This document shows, piece after piece, positions 11,126-23,330 of a stretch of 64,000 bases of DNA. Where the stretch lies: the NCBI GenBank assembly GCA_023853785.1, contig JAJIRX010000500.1, forward strand, positions 868,001 to 932,000, in the 5' to 3' direction. The notes beneath the pieces are model-generated. The model worked only from the letters and a program-made list of their open reading frames with translations, searched no databases and was not told the DNA's origin. The DNA is from Psilocybe azurescens (lineage: Eukaryota > Basidiomycota > Agaricomycetes > Agaricales > Agrocybaceae). The translations under genes and the position numbers were made by a program. Numbering within the stretch: position 1 is the first letter of the stretch; every line of letters begins with the position of its first letter.

Positions 11126-14100
11126 TCATCGGACAACCATGCTCAAGCTGTTCCTGAACATACTCCTGCATTGCTTAGGGGTCATTCCACCGTTCGCCGC
11201 GGTAGCTGGTGTCCAGTTGGGAATCAGAGGTGCAATGGAATTGGTCATTCTTCGAGCGTTAGAGGAAGCCGGACTCGCAGCAGGGCGCATGAATGCAGCG
11301 GTAGGCGGTGCAGGGCCAGTTTCTTCGGATGCTTGACGTTTGGCAGACGATGACTTGTGAACACGAAGTGGGAGGGTAGTATTGCAAGTTTTGACGGCGG
11401 CTGCACCTGTTCTGGAAGATGATGGTGATGATGACGATAATTTGGGCACAATGAGATTTCTGTGGAGTCGAGACTGGGTTAGGGCGCGAGATTTTGTGTT
11501 GTTGGGTAGCTTTGTAATCGGCTGAAGCGTCTGCGGCAAGCCGGGAAAGAGGAGAGCGAGTAGTTGGGGAATAAGTGTTGACAGTGTGGGATCTAGGTTT
11601 GGTGGATGAAGCTTTCAAGGCCTCTGGACTGGGAGTAGATAACGAAGGAGGCAACGGAGAAACGGTGTTGATAGTATGTGAACGGGGCTTAGTCAGTGAT
11701 CCTGGAGATGGAGGAGCTAGGTGGGTAGGGTCAGTCCTGACCGACTGTGTAGTAGCAGGGTTGGCCTTAGATTTAGGAACAGGCACATTAGAGAGACGGC
11801 GCATGAAGCTTTGTCCCATGGAAGGCTTGGACGACTTTGCCTCCGCCACAGGGGGTGTGCGCTGATAACTGGAACCGGGATTGGACAAAGCTTGTTTAGG
11901 ACGAGGCGTCGAAATCGACGGCGCAACCTTTCTAGGCGGGGTGAGTGGAATGGCTTCCTCTGATGTCCTTGTGGAGGTCTTGTTCCGCATATTCCAGATA
12001 CCAGTTAAAGGCTTAGTGGTAGACCTAGGTGTATTGGGAACAAGAGGTTTGGTACTCTCTACTGGCGAAACAACGGGTACAGGAGGTTTTGCCACGGGTG
12101 ATCACTGGTAAGGACGATGGCGTAGCCGTTTCCTTCACGGGCGTAGATGAACCATTGCCGTGACGGAGGCGATAAGCGAGACCAAATAACGGAAGTCTGG
12201 ATCCCCTCTTTGCGGGAAGGCTGTCAGAACCGGACGAAGAGGTCGCATACGAGGAACCCGATGTGGACGGCGACAACCTTTCGCTTTCCTTCGCATTCAA
12301 TGTCCGTGCTGGAGGTTTTGAATACGGCGTAGCTGGCCTTGAAGAACGAGGAGCAGATAAACCAGACGCCGACGCAGCAACAGGCGCTGAGAGACCACCG
12401 GACAAGACAGAGGTTGAGCCAAGATCGTCGTCGTCGTTATTGTCATCTTTCGCGTGCGAAATATACTCGTCAGCAACAGAATTACAACCCTCAGTCCTGG
12501 AAGCTTCTTCTGTCGGTACCCGTTGGATGTGCGGTAGAGTGGATAGATTGATTGGCAGGCCATCGAGGTCGTTCTGTACTCTTGGAATCTCTTCACACTC
12601 AGAATCTGAGTCATCCTCGTCTGAGGTCATCTCTAATGAACCAAGATCGCTTTCGCTGAATTGTTCCACAAGACGGGATACAATCAACGTAGTGGGTGAA
12701 ACTGCATCGATAGGCTGTAAAGCTTGGTCGGAGGGTTCCAATTCTGCGTTGAACGATGCTTCAGACGAACGAAGAGTCGCATCATTGCGACAAATGGGTT
12801 CGGAAACCACAAGATCTGTAAAGTGAAAGTAAACACCATCTATTAGTTGACTGCCACTATATTAGACTTGTTATGTGTCACCTTTGTTCTTTGATTCTGG
12901 CGTTGTTTTCGCACTTCTGCCCTTTACAGCATCGTTACGGCGGTCGCTGAAAACATCTGCTGAAGCAGAGGATGGGAAACTAGGCAGATCATGAACCCTG
13001 GTCTGGCTTTTTATACGGATATGGCCAACTTTATTCTGAGAAAAGGAATAAAAATCAATGTTACACAGACAAAGCATGGATATTGCATACCAAGGACTGA
13101 TCAATATTTACCCTTTCCACCATGATTACCCCACGCCGTTTCCTGAGATCTTTGATCAAAGGTAAAGTCTGTTTCGCAACAACTTCTGCGTCGTTCCTAG
13201 TCGTCGACTTTCCGAGTTCGTTCGCTTTGCTGGTCATTGAAGAATGAGGAATGTTAAGGTTAACATTTTGGAGAACAGGTCGTTTGAGGGCACTGTTTCT
13301 GGGTGTAGATAATTGCGAACGAATGGGAGATGTTGGACTGCCTAAGGTTTTGAGGGGCTTAACGAAAAGTTCAGAGTTTTTCCGGGAAGTGGCAAGGAAT
13401 TCTGCGACTCGCGAGGTTCCCAAGAACTTGGCCGGCGCTGGAGATTTGAAGGGACTGATGAGTTGAGGTCGAGGTTTTTCTTGGAGAGGTGTGACTGGCT
13501 GGCGATTGACGGGGGATGAGCGAGATGCTTTGGTCGGTGTAGTAACAGTAGGTGTTACATTTCCCCGGGGCGGCATGGAAGGTCTCTCAGAGACCGGTAG
13601 GGTAGAAGGATTTGATTTATCGTCGATGACGCTTTCTGGCTGGATGTTGTCCTGTCCTAAGGGAGTGTTTCCTTCCTCTATGACAGTGAAAGATCCACCC
13701 ATGTCCTCGTCAATAGCCGGTTCAGTTTCAACAATTGAAGTTGAAGGCCTGATTGTCTCTATCGATTCATGTTCGGATGGAGGGTAGGATTCATCTTCTT
13801 GGTTCTGCACGGTGATGAAACTGCTTTGAGGCGATGGTGGAGATGTCGAAACTTTGATAGTTTCCGTTGATTCGGCGTGGATGTCGGCGATGGTGTCCAC
13901 CAGCGAAGGTTCAAGCACCTTGAAAGAGAGAAATAAGTATGATGCAGATTTTGCAAATTAAAAACTGACCCTCAGAATTTCTGATTTGAAGGGAGATAGA
14001 TTAATTGAGGGGGCGACAGTAGTCACTGGAGCAGCTTTAGCTGTATCTACTACTTGAGTGATGGGCGAGACACTTTGATCCCACAGAGCTGGCTCCTTTG

Positions 14101-15276
14101 GACGATTCTGTTCTTTGGCCATCTCGTCGCAAATATCAGAAATTTGTGAGGAGGACGGCGTGATAACTATGGTATTGGCGGGGTGCATCAATGCGTTGAG
14201 CTTCCAGAAGCCTGAGATTCTTCGACGTTCCTGCAATTCCTTTCTGGCTTTGAGAGCGAGGTCGATGGCGGAAAGATAGTGGTCGGGACTGCGAGGGCCA
14301 ACGACAGCGGGAATAATGCGAGACCACGCTGAACCTTTGCGAGTTGATGCTGCTTTTACTGATTCGATGAGTGCGTCTTCGGCGTCACCGCCTTCTAACA
14401 CTGACTGAGCTGCATCGGAGAGAACAGAATCATAAAGCTTGATGTCGACCATGGCCTGGATGAAGTTCTCGGCTTGCGCGTGTTCTTCCCTTAGGGTATC
14501 AATCTCTGCCTTGAGTAACTTGATCTCACATTTGTCGAGTTCAGCTCGACAGTGCCCCCTCCTTGAGAACGTCGACCTCCGCCTTGAGCAACTTGATCTC
14601 GTATTTGTCGAGCTCAGATTGAGAGCTTTCCTCTCTGAATACTTCGATCTCCGCCTTGAGCTCCCTTATCTCCTCGTGATTGTCGAGCTCAGCCTGCGAG
14701 CCTGCCGCCTTGAGTGTGATAATCTCCGCCTTGAGTAGGTTGACCTCGTCCTTGACATGTTCGACCTGCGAGTTTTTATCCTTGAGGACGATGATCTCCG
14801 CCTTGAGTATCTTGATTTCGTCCTTATCCTTCTTAGCAGCTAAGTTATCTTGACGGCGTTCAAAAATCTCGCTGTAGTAGTTGGCGCGCATGTTGGAGAG
14901 CTCTGATTCAAGAGCGCCTACGTCTGAGTGATACATCATGTTGTCGTGTCTGAGATCGTCAATTTCAGCTTCCAGAGCACGAATGCGACGTCTGTATTGG
15001 ATGAACTGTGCCCTCAGTACATTGATGGCGAGAGTAAATGCGGAAGCGTTGTTTGGTTGCGTGCGGATATGGCCATGAAGAGAACCACAGGAGAAGATTG
15101 GAACCCCACGAGTGAAGGATGGCACCTAGTACATTGCTCACTACGACACTGTTGTTGTTATGAGGCGAGGCGGCTGAGTAGAGAGGGCGAAGCACGGTAG
15201 GTTTTCCGTAATCAGAGGTCCCGCCTTGCTGATAGATGACAAGATCTTGGCTGGATGATTCTAGAGAGTGTGTCAT
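11126..15276 (-). CDS. Large coiled-coil and serine/proline-rich protein of unknown function
   Basis: I do not recognise the family. The start at 15276 (MTHSLESSSQDL) leads to a coiled coil of about 170 residues (15000-14450) made of tandem LKAEI-containing repeats. A helical segment follows (FIQAMVDIKLYDSVLSDAAQSVL, then LALKARKELQERRR). A long disordered C-terminal part, rich in Ser, Pro and Thr, has many SP/TP sites, a D/E-rich patch (SDEDDSDSECEE) and ends at SMVVR. Introns separate exons near 13919-13957 and 12811-12900, among others. Frame breaks are likely near 14560, 12090 and 11450. The architecture (N-terminal coiled coil, phospho-site-rich tail) suits a cytoskeletal, septal or chromosome scaffold, but that is only inference. 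Exon borders between 15125 and 15000 are uncertain. Confidence 0.6.
14507..14810. repeat. Coding tandem repeat, 72-75 nt unit, about five copies
   Basis: The plus-strand core ccgccttgag recurs at 14579, 14651, 14726 and 14798, with a variant near 14507, giving spacings of 72 to 75 bases. On the minus strand each unit encodes 24-25 residues built around LKAE(I/V), with SQxELD linkers in some copies. The period keeps a coiled-coil heptad-like pattern. The copies have diverged, so the array is not recent. Confidence 0.8.
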
Positions 15277-16431
15277 ATTTGATTAAGCAAAGAAGTGTTA
15301 TTGAAGTTACTAAAGGTTTAAGTTTATAAAGGGGATAGGACCTACAGACGACCTGGATTTATAGAATTTTGGTGTGGCTGACATTGTAGATAGCCAGGAG
15401 GCTAACTATCAATTCGACCTGGCCAGTCTCGATTGAAATCTTTAAATTTGAACTATAGCATTCGTTCGACCAGAGTAGTGCTCGTTAACTCCGTTGAGTG
15501 CATGGCGTACTAAAACAATAGGTGCATATCAAGAATTCAAGTTTGTATGTTTTCTATAGGTTTTACACCAGTTTTGAGAGTCGAAAAAGGACATAGAAGA
15601 AACACAAAACATAGATGGTCGTGGTTGAGGTACAAAGCTATTTTCAACTCAGATCTATTTTTAGTAAGTAACTAGCAGTGACCCCGTGCTTCGCACGGGC
15701 AACCTAAGACGCCCAGTTTACAATTCCTATAGCTGTACTTAGGTAGACCCTTTCGCAGACAGGTTGAGTATATCTCCAACCCATGCATCTTAGTAGTTAG
15801 TTTAGGTTTTAGTTTACTTGTTGCACGATAATCCAGAGAATTCAAAAAAAAAAAAACCTAATATGGCAAAAGAGGAAGTTGTCAACCGCATGAGGGACAA
15901 CTTTGCAGCAACCCGACGCAGCCAAAAATGAACGAAGCCATTCGTCACTAACTCATAGCTGTACTGTCCCTCCTTTTTGAGCCTTCAGCTAGTACCTACT
16001 TTTATGTAGAGTAAGTTGATGCACCCTCTCAATCTCAGGCCATTTGTTTCTTCCAGTGTACCCCTGTTAATAAATGGCCATTTTTTATACTCTCATCTAC
16101 AAATTTTTTAGAAGTTTCCAGAGATGCACGGGCATCTGTTGTCGCTGACGTCTTGTGCCCAGTTAACACGGAAGGTTCGAGAATGCTTCAGAACTCAATT
16201 TACGTTGCCCCCAAGCTCCTCACCCAAAACTGGGAGATGCTGACCAGCCAATCAAAATGGTGATTTGTGTCTCGTGAGAAAGAGTCTGAGCTCTTTTATT
16301 ATAATAGGTGATGGTGTTGTCATCCCGTCGGTGCCGTTTTGGGAAGCGCCGGCGCGGGGAAGCGCTGCACAGCTCTGAATTGAGTCTGCGGATCCGACCA
16401 CCACAGCTTTCTCATCCACTCTTTCACCATT
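15277..16431. other. Gene-free interval with poly-A tract
   Basis: This kilobase separates two divergent genes. It holds a 13-base A run (15844-15856), a perfect 7-bp-stem hairpin described separately, and no coding exon I can support. The right end should contain the promoter of the BI-1 family gene. Confidence 0.5.
15672..15699 (-). mobile_element. Candidate Helitron 3' terminus (hairpin plus CTAG)
   Basis: Read on the minus strand, the sequence has a GC-rich hairpin (CCCGTGC, GAA loop, GCACGGG; 15683-15699), then about seven bases, then CTAG (15672-15675), then a host T. Helitrons end with a short hairpin about ten bases before a CTRR terminus and insert between A and T, so all three marks are present. 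The 5' TC end was not identified and no Rep/helicase gene is in the window, so this would be a short non-autonomous element extending to higher coordinates, or an old fragment. Confidence 0.5.
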
Positions 16432-17776
16432 ATGAGCAACTACCCAGTTCCTCCTCCCGCCTATGGCCCAACGGGCGCCAACAAGACGCAGAACTACTAT
16501 TCTATTCAAGAAGAATCCTGAACCTCTGTTGCCAGCTCAGGCTGGCTCTAGCCGCAATGGTGGTACTGGAGGATATTACGACCAACCTAATGAAGGAGAT
16601 CTCCCTGACGACTTCAAGGTAATCCAACATCGTATTGCGCTTAAACTGTGTGTGTGCTGGGACTGAACGTTACTAGTACGGCGTCTCAGTTTCTGAGAGT
16701 TCTCCAGAAATCCGCAATGCCTTCATTCGCAAGGTCTACACAATCCTTCGTGAGTAGCGCCTAACAAACCAGTGAATCAAGTGATCAAACCTGTCTGCCA
16801 TTACTAGTCTGCCAGATTGTATGTCCATTTTCTTTATCCACTGAGAATTGTTACAAACTGTGTCCAAGGGCGCTACTACTGTGCTGGGTGGACTGATCTC
16901 CCAGTCTCCATCGACCATATTTTGGGTACAAAGCCAGTGCGTCCTTCACTATATGTTCTGAGGACTTGAATATCTTATACACATTCGTAGTGTCTGGGTC
17001 TTCTACGTCACTCTGATTGGCACTTTGGTCAATCTCGGCCTTCTCTACTGGAAACGCCACACTCACCCTTGGAATCTTGTCTTATTGTCCACTTTCACTC
17101 TTATGGAAGCTTCCACTCTCGGTGTCGCCATTTCATTCTATCAAACGACTCTCGTCCTGCAAGCTCTGTAAGCTTTTCTTCCTTCGAACCTGCTAATGCT
17201 TGGTATTAACAAAATTACTGTAGGCTCATCACCACTGGCGTCTTCCTTGGGTTGACCTTGTTCACGTTACAATCGAAGGTCTGAATTCTCCAATATTATT
17301 ATTATGCACTACACTAATTCTGTACTAGTACGAGTTTGACGGAATGGCGCCATTCCTATTCGGAGGTTTGATGGCTCTCTGTACGTCTTCGCTTTCTGCA
17401 GTCGATTCATGCGCTGATGTTTGTCATTTTCTCAGGCATGACGGGTCTCGTCGGCATATTCATCCCATTCAGTCGCACCATGGACCTCATCATGGCAATT
17501 GGAGGCTGCCTCATCTTCAGTGGTTACATTGTCTATGATACATATATTATCAACAGGCGTCTTTCGCCCGATGAATATATTATGGGCTCCATCAGTCTCT
17601 ATCTCGAGTGAGTTTTGGCGGGTTCGATCTGCCTAAGTTGCTGATTAAATTCACTTTTTGCACAGTTTCATCAATCTATGTAAGTTTCTCGTATATTTTC
17701 TGTCTGGTTTCTTATTTACCGTTGCTATTTAGTCCTCAACATCTTGCGCCTCCTTAACGATCTCCAGGACCGCTAA
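16432..17776 (+). CDS. BI-1/TMBIM (lifeguard) family multi-pass membrane protein
   Basis: Bax-inhibitor-1 family protein of ER/Golgi membranes, a group linked to calcium leak and cell-death control. The start at 16432 (MSNYPVPPPAYGP) gives a proline-rich cytosolic tail. About seven hydrophobic segments follow, including ILLCQIGATTVLGGLI, HVWVFYVTLIGTLVNLGLLY, LLITTGVFLGLTLFTL, GLVGIFIPF and GGCLIFSGYIVYDTYI. The family signature region YIVYDT..I and the C-terminal SLYLDFINLFLNILRLL are intact. It is split into at least eight exons, including an 11-nt exon (16808-16818) and a 14-nt exon (17666-17679). One frame break lies at about 16508-16516 in the N-terminal tail. It converges tail-to-tail with the methyltransferase gene, about 210 bases apart. 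Confidence 0.88.
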
Positions 17777-17985
17777 AGATCGTTCGGCTACAGTCGCCGC
17801 TAGTTATCGTTGAGTGCAAACCTACCTTTAGGGGGCGTGTTTCAAACAATCGTTGTCTAATTTGTTATGTATATACTAAACCTCTGCCGCTGAATGACAA
17901 TTGTTATTTGTGAGGAATGGGATACAAATGTTATCCTTGGGTCGAGTTTGCTTGATAAAATATTGCATACATTTATACCTTTCTT

Positions 17986-19695
17986 CTACTTCGCTTTGAA
18001 AAGATAGTGTCCGAGGCCCCACCTTGAAGGGTGTTAGATCATCTGAACTAGAACGACTTGACAAAACGCACTGTTCTCCTCCATCCATATTGAACAACTC
18101 TGAACATGCCATATAAAAGAGGCGGAATCTGACAAAAGATATGACGAAAATCAGCAACATATTGGGGCATTCAGCAGCAATTGCAAGATAAGTGACCTAT
18201 AAAATTGCTTCTTTCCTTCGATCGCTTGATGGCCCTTTGCTGCTGCATCCTTCTCTAGTTCCCTGAGGCCTTCTTCTCCGCGTGATGAACAACACAACTT
18301 GACAGGGTGGATGAAATAAAGAAACAATACCTTTTCCATTCTTATCCTGAAGCTGAAGCCAATGCTCAAGTGTTTGTGAATAGTGTGTTCCAGGAAGGTA
18401 CCAGCTCCGGAGCAAAGTCAAGTCTGCTTGGAAGTACAACTATAACAGCATTTCAATCAGAATTTCATCACAGTATTGGGCCAATCAGCGGGACTTACAA
18501 ATAGATCGTGCGAAGGCATTGTCCCTCCTGTTGTTGACATAAGTTCAGTCTAATTCACAATCTGTTCCTTCCAATTTATACACCAAACGCACCAGAGAAG
18601 AAATTCTTCGCCATCCAGCCATCATCTTCTACAAAATGATATGGCGTCGTCCTGTGACAGAATATGTGGATGAACAGAAGCGACTCGTCTGCTTCGTTGG
18701 AGGGTTCTGCCTTGTCGCTCTTGGGTCGAAGCCAGGTAGACACCTTTTGAAGAGGGCTTGGTAGTTCTTCATGTGCTCCAGCATCTTTTGGCAAAGGAAA
18801 GTTAGTGCAGGTACGGGCATTAACGGCAGAATGTACCTCAATGGTTAAGATTCTGTCAAATCTAGGAGGTGTGAGAGGTCGTATCATTTCACCGATTAAC
18901 AGACATTGACCTACCGTTTCGAGCTATCAAACTCAAATGTGTTAACATCTGCTGTGATGATCTACTCAAATAAAGAGCATAAGCATAAAATGACTTTGTT
19001 CTTAAAGTAAAACACACTGTAATATTAGATAACCCTCGTTGCTTAGCGGTGGAATCGATATGTTGTTTCTGCGTCGCAGAGTTTGACAAGCCGGTGATGC
19101 GCGAATTGGGATATTTCTAAATAAGATAGTTCATCAATGCACTTGCAACCAACAGCGCATATATGTGATGAAATGAACAAACCTCTGCGAGGAATAACGA
19201 CAAGCTCCCCCAGCCTGAGCAAATTAGCTGGTGTTAGTGTGTATTTACCACACCTCGAATACAAGAATGGAACTCACCACATCCTAAATCCAAGATATCA
19301 AGTCCATCTCGTAATTGGGCTTTGGTACAATAACTTTCCAGCATGAGTTTTCTCCGCTTCGGCGAGCGTCTCTCGCCCTGTTGGATACAAGCACGATGAA
19401 TACTTTCCATACGGCCCCAAAGTGGACAGTATAAATTCAGTAGAAACCTAAGCAGCAAGCCCCATCACGCTCAACACAACTCAGATGGAGACGATAATTG
19501 GGAACACGGTACTTCATAATGCTGCTCATTGGCTTTTTCGGGCACGTCGGCGATCGTAGTACGGTTACGCACATCCTCTATCCACTTCATTTTGGCTGCA
19601 TGGTTCGCTTCCAACGAACCAGCATTTATCTCGCGCAGGCGTTGGCGCAAAAGCAGACGTATCGCTATCCGAAGGACGAAGTCCGGTACTAGACC
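17986..19695 (-). CDS. SAM-dependent methyltransferase, cyclopropane-fatty-acid-synthase type (5' end unresolved)
   Basis: A class I methyltransferase of the group annotated as mycolic-acid cyclopropane synthase or coclaurine N-methyltransferase-like in fungi. Reading the minus strand from 19695: GLVPDFVLRIAIRLLLRQRL, ANHAAKMKWIEDV, YSSCLYPTGRETLAEAEK, motif I LDLGCGWGSL (spliced), KYPNSRITGLSNS, a DVNTFEF acidic loop, FDRILTIE..EHMKNYQ, LLFIHIFCHRTTPYHF and the C-terminus GEQWGLGHYLFKAK ending at 17986-17988. At least nine short introns are needed. Frame breaks include an extra A at 19348-19351 and a missing base near 18735. The exon begins after a splice acceptor at 19696, so the start codon lies upstream, possibly in an exon beginning at 20046; I could not fix it. 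The methyl acceptor is not predictable. Confidence 0.78.
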
Positions 19696-20076
19696 CTAGT
19701 TGAGCGGCAGGGTCAGTGTTCTTCGTGATGCTTCAGAGTGCGGATAGAGCAAGTACCCTATCAAGCAGGTTATATCCGACTTCAAGAATAGCGTCCATAG
19801 TAAGATGAAGGCAAGGAGTAAAGGGCACTCGGTAAAAACGTTACTGAGAGACAGTTCTGGGAAATCTCTATAAACATGCAGCGGGGGAAAATAGGTGATA
19901 TATACACGAATGCTAAGCGACGAAGTGCGATAAAAATTAATTAATGGGTGTGTTGGCGTGGGTGTTTCGTGAAGGTCAGTAACGGTTGTCCTGATGGGGT
20001 GATGATCGTCGATCGCGCCCCATTCCCGATTTAGTAATGAGACCATAGTGAGGCTCGGCTGTTGTTGCTGCTGGAA

Positions 20077-22686
20077 CTAGAATTCAGGACCCAGTGTCAT
20101 GGCATCGAACAAGCCAGGCTGTAGCTGACCATTCATGTACGCCTCCTTCATTTGCGCTGACATAGGGTCCGTCATGTATCGTAGTGTAGACATGACTGCG
20201 CTTGCTGTTCTCTGGAGACTCCATAGACTCACGGCCTTCATGCGTTGTCGATTCATATGGGACTGTGAGACGTGGTATGCCAGCGCGTCATACGTCTGAG
20301 AGAATGAAAGTAAATCGTAGTGCCACAATAGTAAAAGGTAGAGAGTGCAACCCACCTTCAACGAGATTTCGTCCATCAGTCCAGCTAAAAATATAAGTCA
20401 GTAAATATATCTCCAGTACCAAAACAGGTATTCCTACTTTCCCACATCTAAGGTAAAAATATGAGCGCGAGCTATTGAATTATAGAGAAGAAAACATACC
20501 GTCCACGCGCCATCGAACTCGCTGAGGTCCTTAACAACTCGGCAGTGTATTGGCACTAGGGTTCGGTTTGCACTGAGAAAATAAATTAGCAAAACGAAGT
20601 ACAGGTGCCAAGGTTCCTTACTTCATAAACGCAACTATCGGACGGATCAGCGCATAATTCACGTAGGACAAGTCCGACGTAAAGATGGGAACAGCAGCCT
20701 TCAAATCTCTGAACCTTAGATCGATATCAATGACGACCTTGGGTTTATTCTCCCCTGCGCTCTCTTCTTCTGCCTCTTCTTCGGGAGGAACAGTCAGCGG
20801 TGGTTTGGCTAGTTCCCTCTGACCAGGAATACGCGTTATGTCTGTAGAAAGGGATGTCGAAATAGCATCCGCAATTTCTCCAAGGATGACGTTGAAGCCA
20901 AGGTCATTTTCAGGATCACGAGGAAATTTGATATCAAGGACCGCATCGACTTTTCCTGATGTAATCCAAGAGATAGGACCTTCCATTGTGGTTGAATTTT
21001 GTAGGTGGTCGATATTGACGCCGTCGATACGGATTCTTGACTAAATAAATACTGAGATTAAGCCAAATTAATCAAGTATAAATAATTACCATTCTTGCCC
21101 AGTCACCGTCTTTTAAGTCTTTTTTCATTTGTGCGTCCAATGCTTTTGCGGCTTGTGCAAGCTAAACAGACAGTTATCGAATTGACCCACGACATTTTCT
21201 GCACATAAGAAATCATAGAAAAGCCATCGCTTGCGGAACAACCGGATATCTGCACGGAATATCGATGAGGTATATGGTCGGAAGTCTCCTGGCTGATACA
21301 CTGTGACCAGGACGTCCTCGAGTTGAAGACTTTCTAATTCGAAGTCACCAGGGCGACTTTCGTGACGAAATAGAGCGGGATCGAGTGGGTTATCAGGATC
21401 CCAAAAGACGTTCCTCCGATCTAAATGAAAAGAAAAGGCGTCGTCAATTATGACGCTGCGAATATAGAAGTAGCATTGAACATACCAACGATTCCCCTGA
21501 CGCCTCTCACAACAGCATCTTCAACCAACCCTTTTCCATCTAACCACCGTTTCAAAGATAGAGTTACATCCACAGAGTCAATCGTGACGTCAAACATGGT
21601 ATAATTATAATCCTCGTCGTGCAAATTCGTCTTTGAGAGTTCATCGTCTTCTTCCTCAAATCGATGAAGGGCAGGATGATTGCTAACATCGTATCCAACA
21701 GCAGCCATGTGGGAATGTCGTTTATCCAGGTCCTCTCCTGGCAGTACTTGAGTAGGTCGCCGTGAGACATACACATTCTTGAAAGACAATCGGGAATCCT
21801 TCCATTTAGGAACGATGGCTGTTTCAAATATAATGGTGATTCCAGTCTCCGAGGTAAGGTAATCGCTTATAGCCCGAGCTACATATCCTATAGAGTGCAA
21901 GGTTTACGAAGGGTATTTTGACAGATGAATTGAAGCAATTACGTACGTTGGAGTTGTAAGCTGTTAACCACCGCGAATATCACGGAAAAGAAAGTCGTGC
22001 TGTATCAAGCGCAATTCAATGATGTTGACGTCGCGCCAAGAAAAAGAGATACGCACGTTCCTATCAGTATCCATAAAGTCTGGCTCATAACGAACCAAGT
22101 GACCAAGGCGGATATGTCGTCCGCGTTGAATTTTCGAAAGCCCCGGACAGTGAACCATTTGAATCGAATGCGCATTCGCTGCCAAAACCCCGTTGCAACG
22201 TTTAAAAGTTCGTCCCGAGTTGGTCTGTGAGGATGCGGCAGCAACATTGCAAGCCTTTGGAAGAAACGGGAGTAGTTTTCGTAGTCGCGTGCATGGGGGA
22301 ATGGGAGACCCTGAACTACCAGTTTCATCTCTTAGAGGAGGTGAGCCGGATTCTTCTGGGGGTTTCACGTCCTTGGGTTGGTTTTGGTGAGGAGCTTCAG
22401 GAAGGTCCTTGTTGGTCGCGAATGTTCTCGCTAGTAAAATACTAGAACGCGTGCATTGCGCCCTTCCGAGCCGTGAACTTGAAGTAAGTAACGCTATAGT
22501 TGTCGGATACGACTTGTGCTTTTGGAGAGAGGGATGAGGGGCTTGAGAGGTGAGTACATGTTGCTCCCTAAAAAAGTTTCGTATAACGCTATATCTGTCC
22601 ACAGCGGCGACGTTGACAACTTTATGAGGATGAGAGAACCTAGTGCCATAGCTGCGGGAGATGGAGGATATTCGAGACGCGAGCAT
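20077..22686 (-). CDS. MDM31: Mitochondrial distribution and morphology protein Mdm31
   Basis: An inner-mitochondrial-membrane protein of the Mdm31/Mdm32 family, needed in yeast for tubular mitochondria and nucleoid stability. The start at 22686 (MLASRISSISRSYGTRF) opens a basic, Ser-rich targeting region up to LLARTFATN. Then come YENYSRFFQRLAMLLPHPHR, GFWQRMRIRFKWFTVRGFRKFNADD, a membrane segment (ISALVTWFVMSQTLWILIG), DYLTSETGITIIFETAIVPK, the Asp-rich NYTMFDVTIDSVDVTL, RNVFWDPDNPL, VVIDIDLRFRDLKAAVPIF and the C-terminal segment ending TLGPEF. Introns are short and numerous. One frame break is likely near 22300, between the targeting region and the RFFQRL segment. The order of conserved blocks fits the whole family length. 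Confidence 0.87.
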
Positions 22687-23330
22687 CCTAGACAGAGATT
22701 TGGAGCTGACCACGATGACCTCCGACTGTCACCCACTGGAGTGTTGAGGACCCAAGAAAATAGTTCACAGCGCCGTACGGCAAGGTCCAGACGTCATGCA
22801 AAACTCGCTCCGAAAAGGGGTGGTCTCGTGACCGGAGGCAATTCTTGACTTCAGCGTATGCACTCATTGCGCTGACAATCAATATGTTCTATTGATTATC
22901 GCCTCATCAAACAGTCTTACTCAAACGCTCACACCCATTTCCCACCGTAAATGACGTCGACAATATCAATCCCGGCGTTCTTTAAATACCTGTCATACTC
23001 TCAACATATTCTCGAGGCGTTCAAGCCCATTGGTGTCATAAACTTTATCTACATTCAACAAAATGTGCGTATTATACCAAACAGTAGAGATAATACATCG
23101 ATAGGAAAGACATCAAGGTTAAAGAGTGCATAAACAAAACGATGCATAGGAAACAGGAATAATGTCACGGTCTTTATTATGGGCAAGTGCATTTTTGTTC
23201 GTCTGCATTTGGATTTCTATCAGCCTTAGGTTTCCATATTCCATTTCTTGCGTTGCGTGCTAACTCTGTTGCAGAACCTGTGTGGCTGATTATCAGCATT
23301 CATCGATTACCTTTAAATAGACTTGGGCGC
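22687..23330. other. Intergenic, promoter region of MDM31
   Basis: About 640 bases between two minus-strand genes. No coding exon with recognisable content was seen. Confidence 0.45.
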
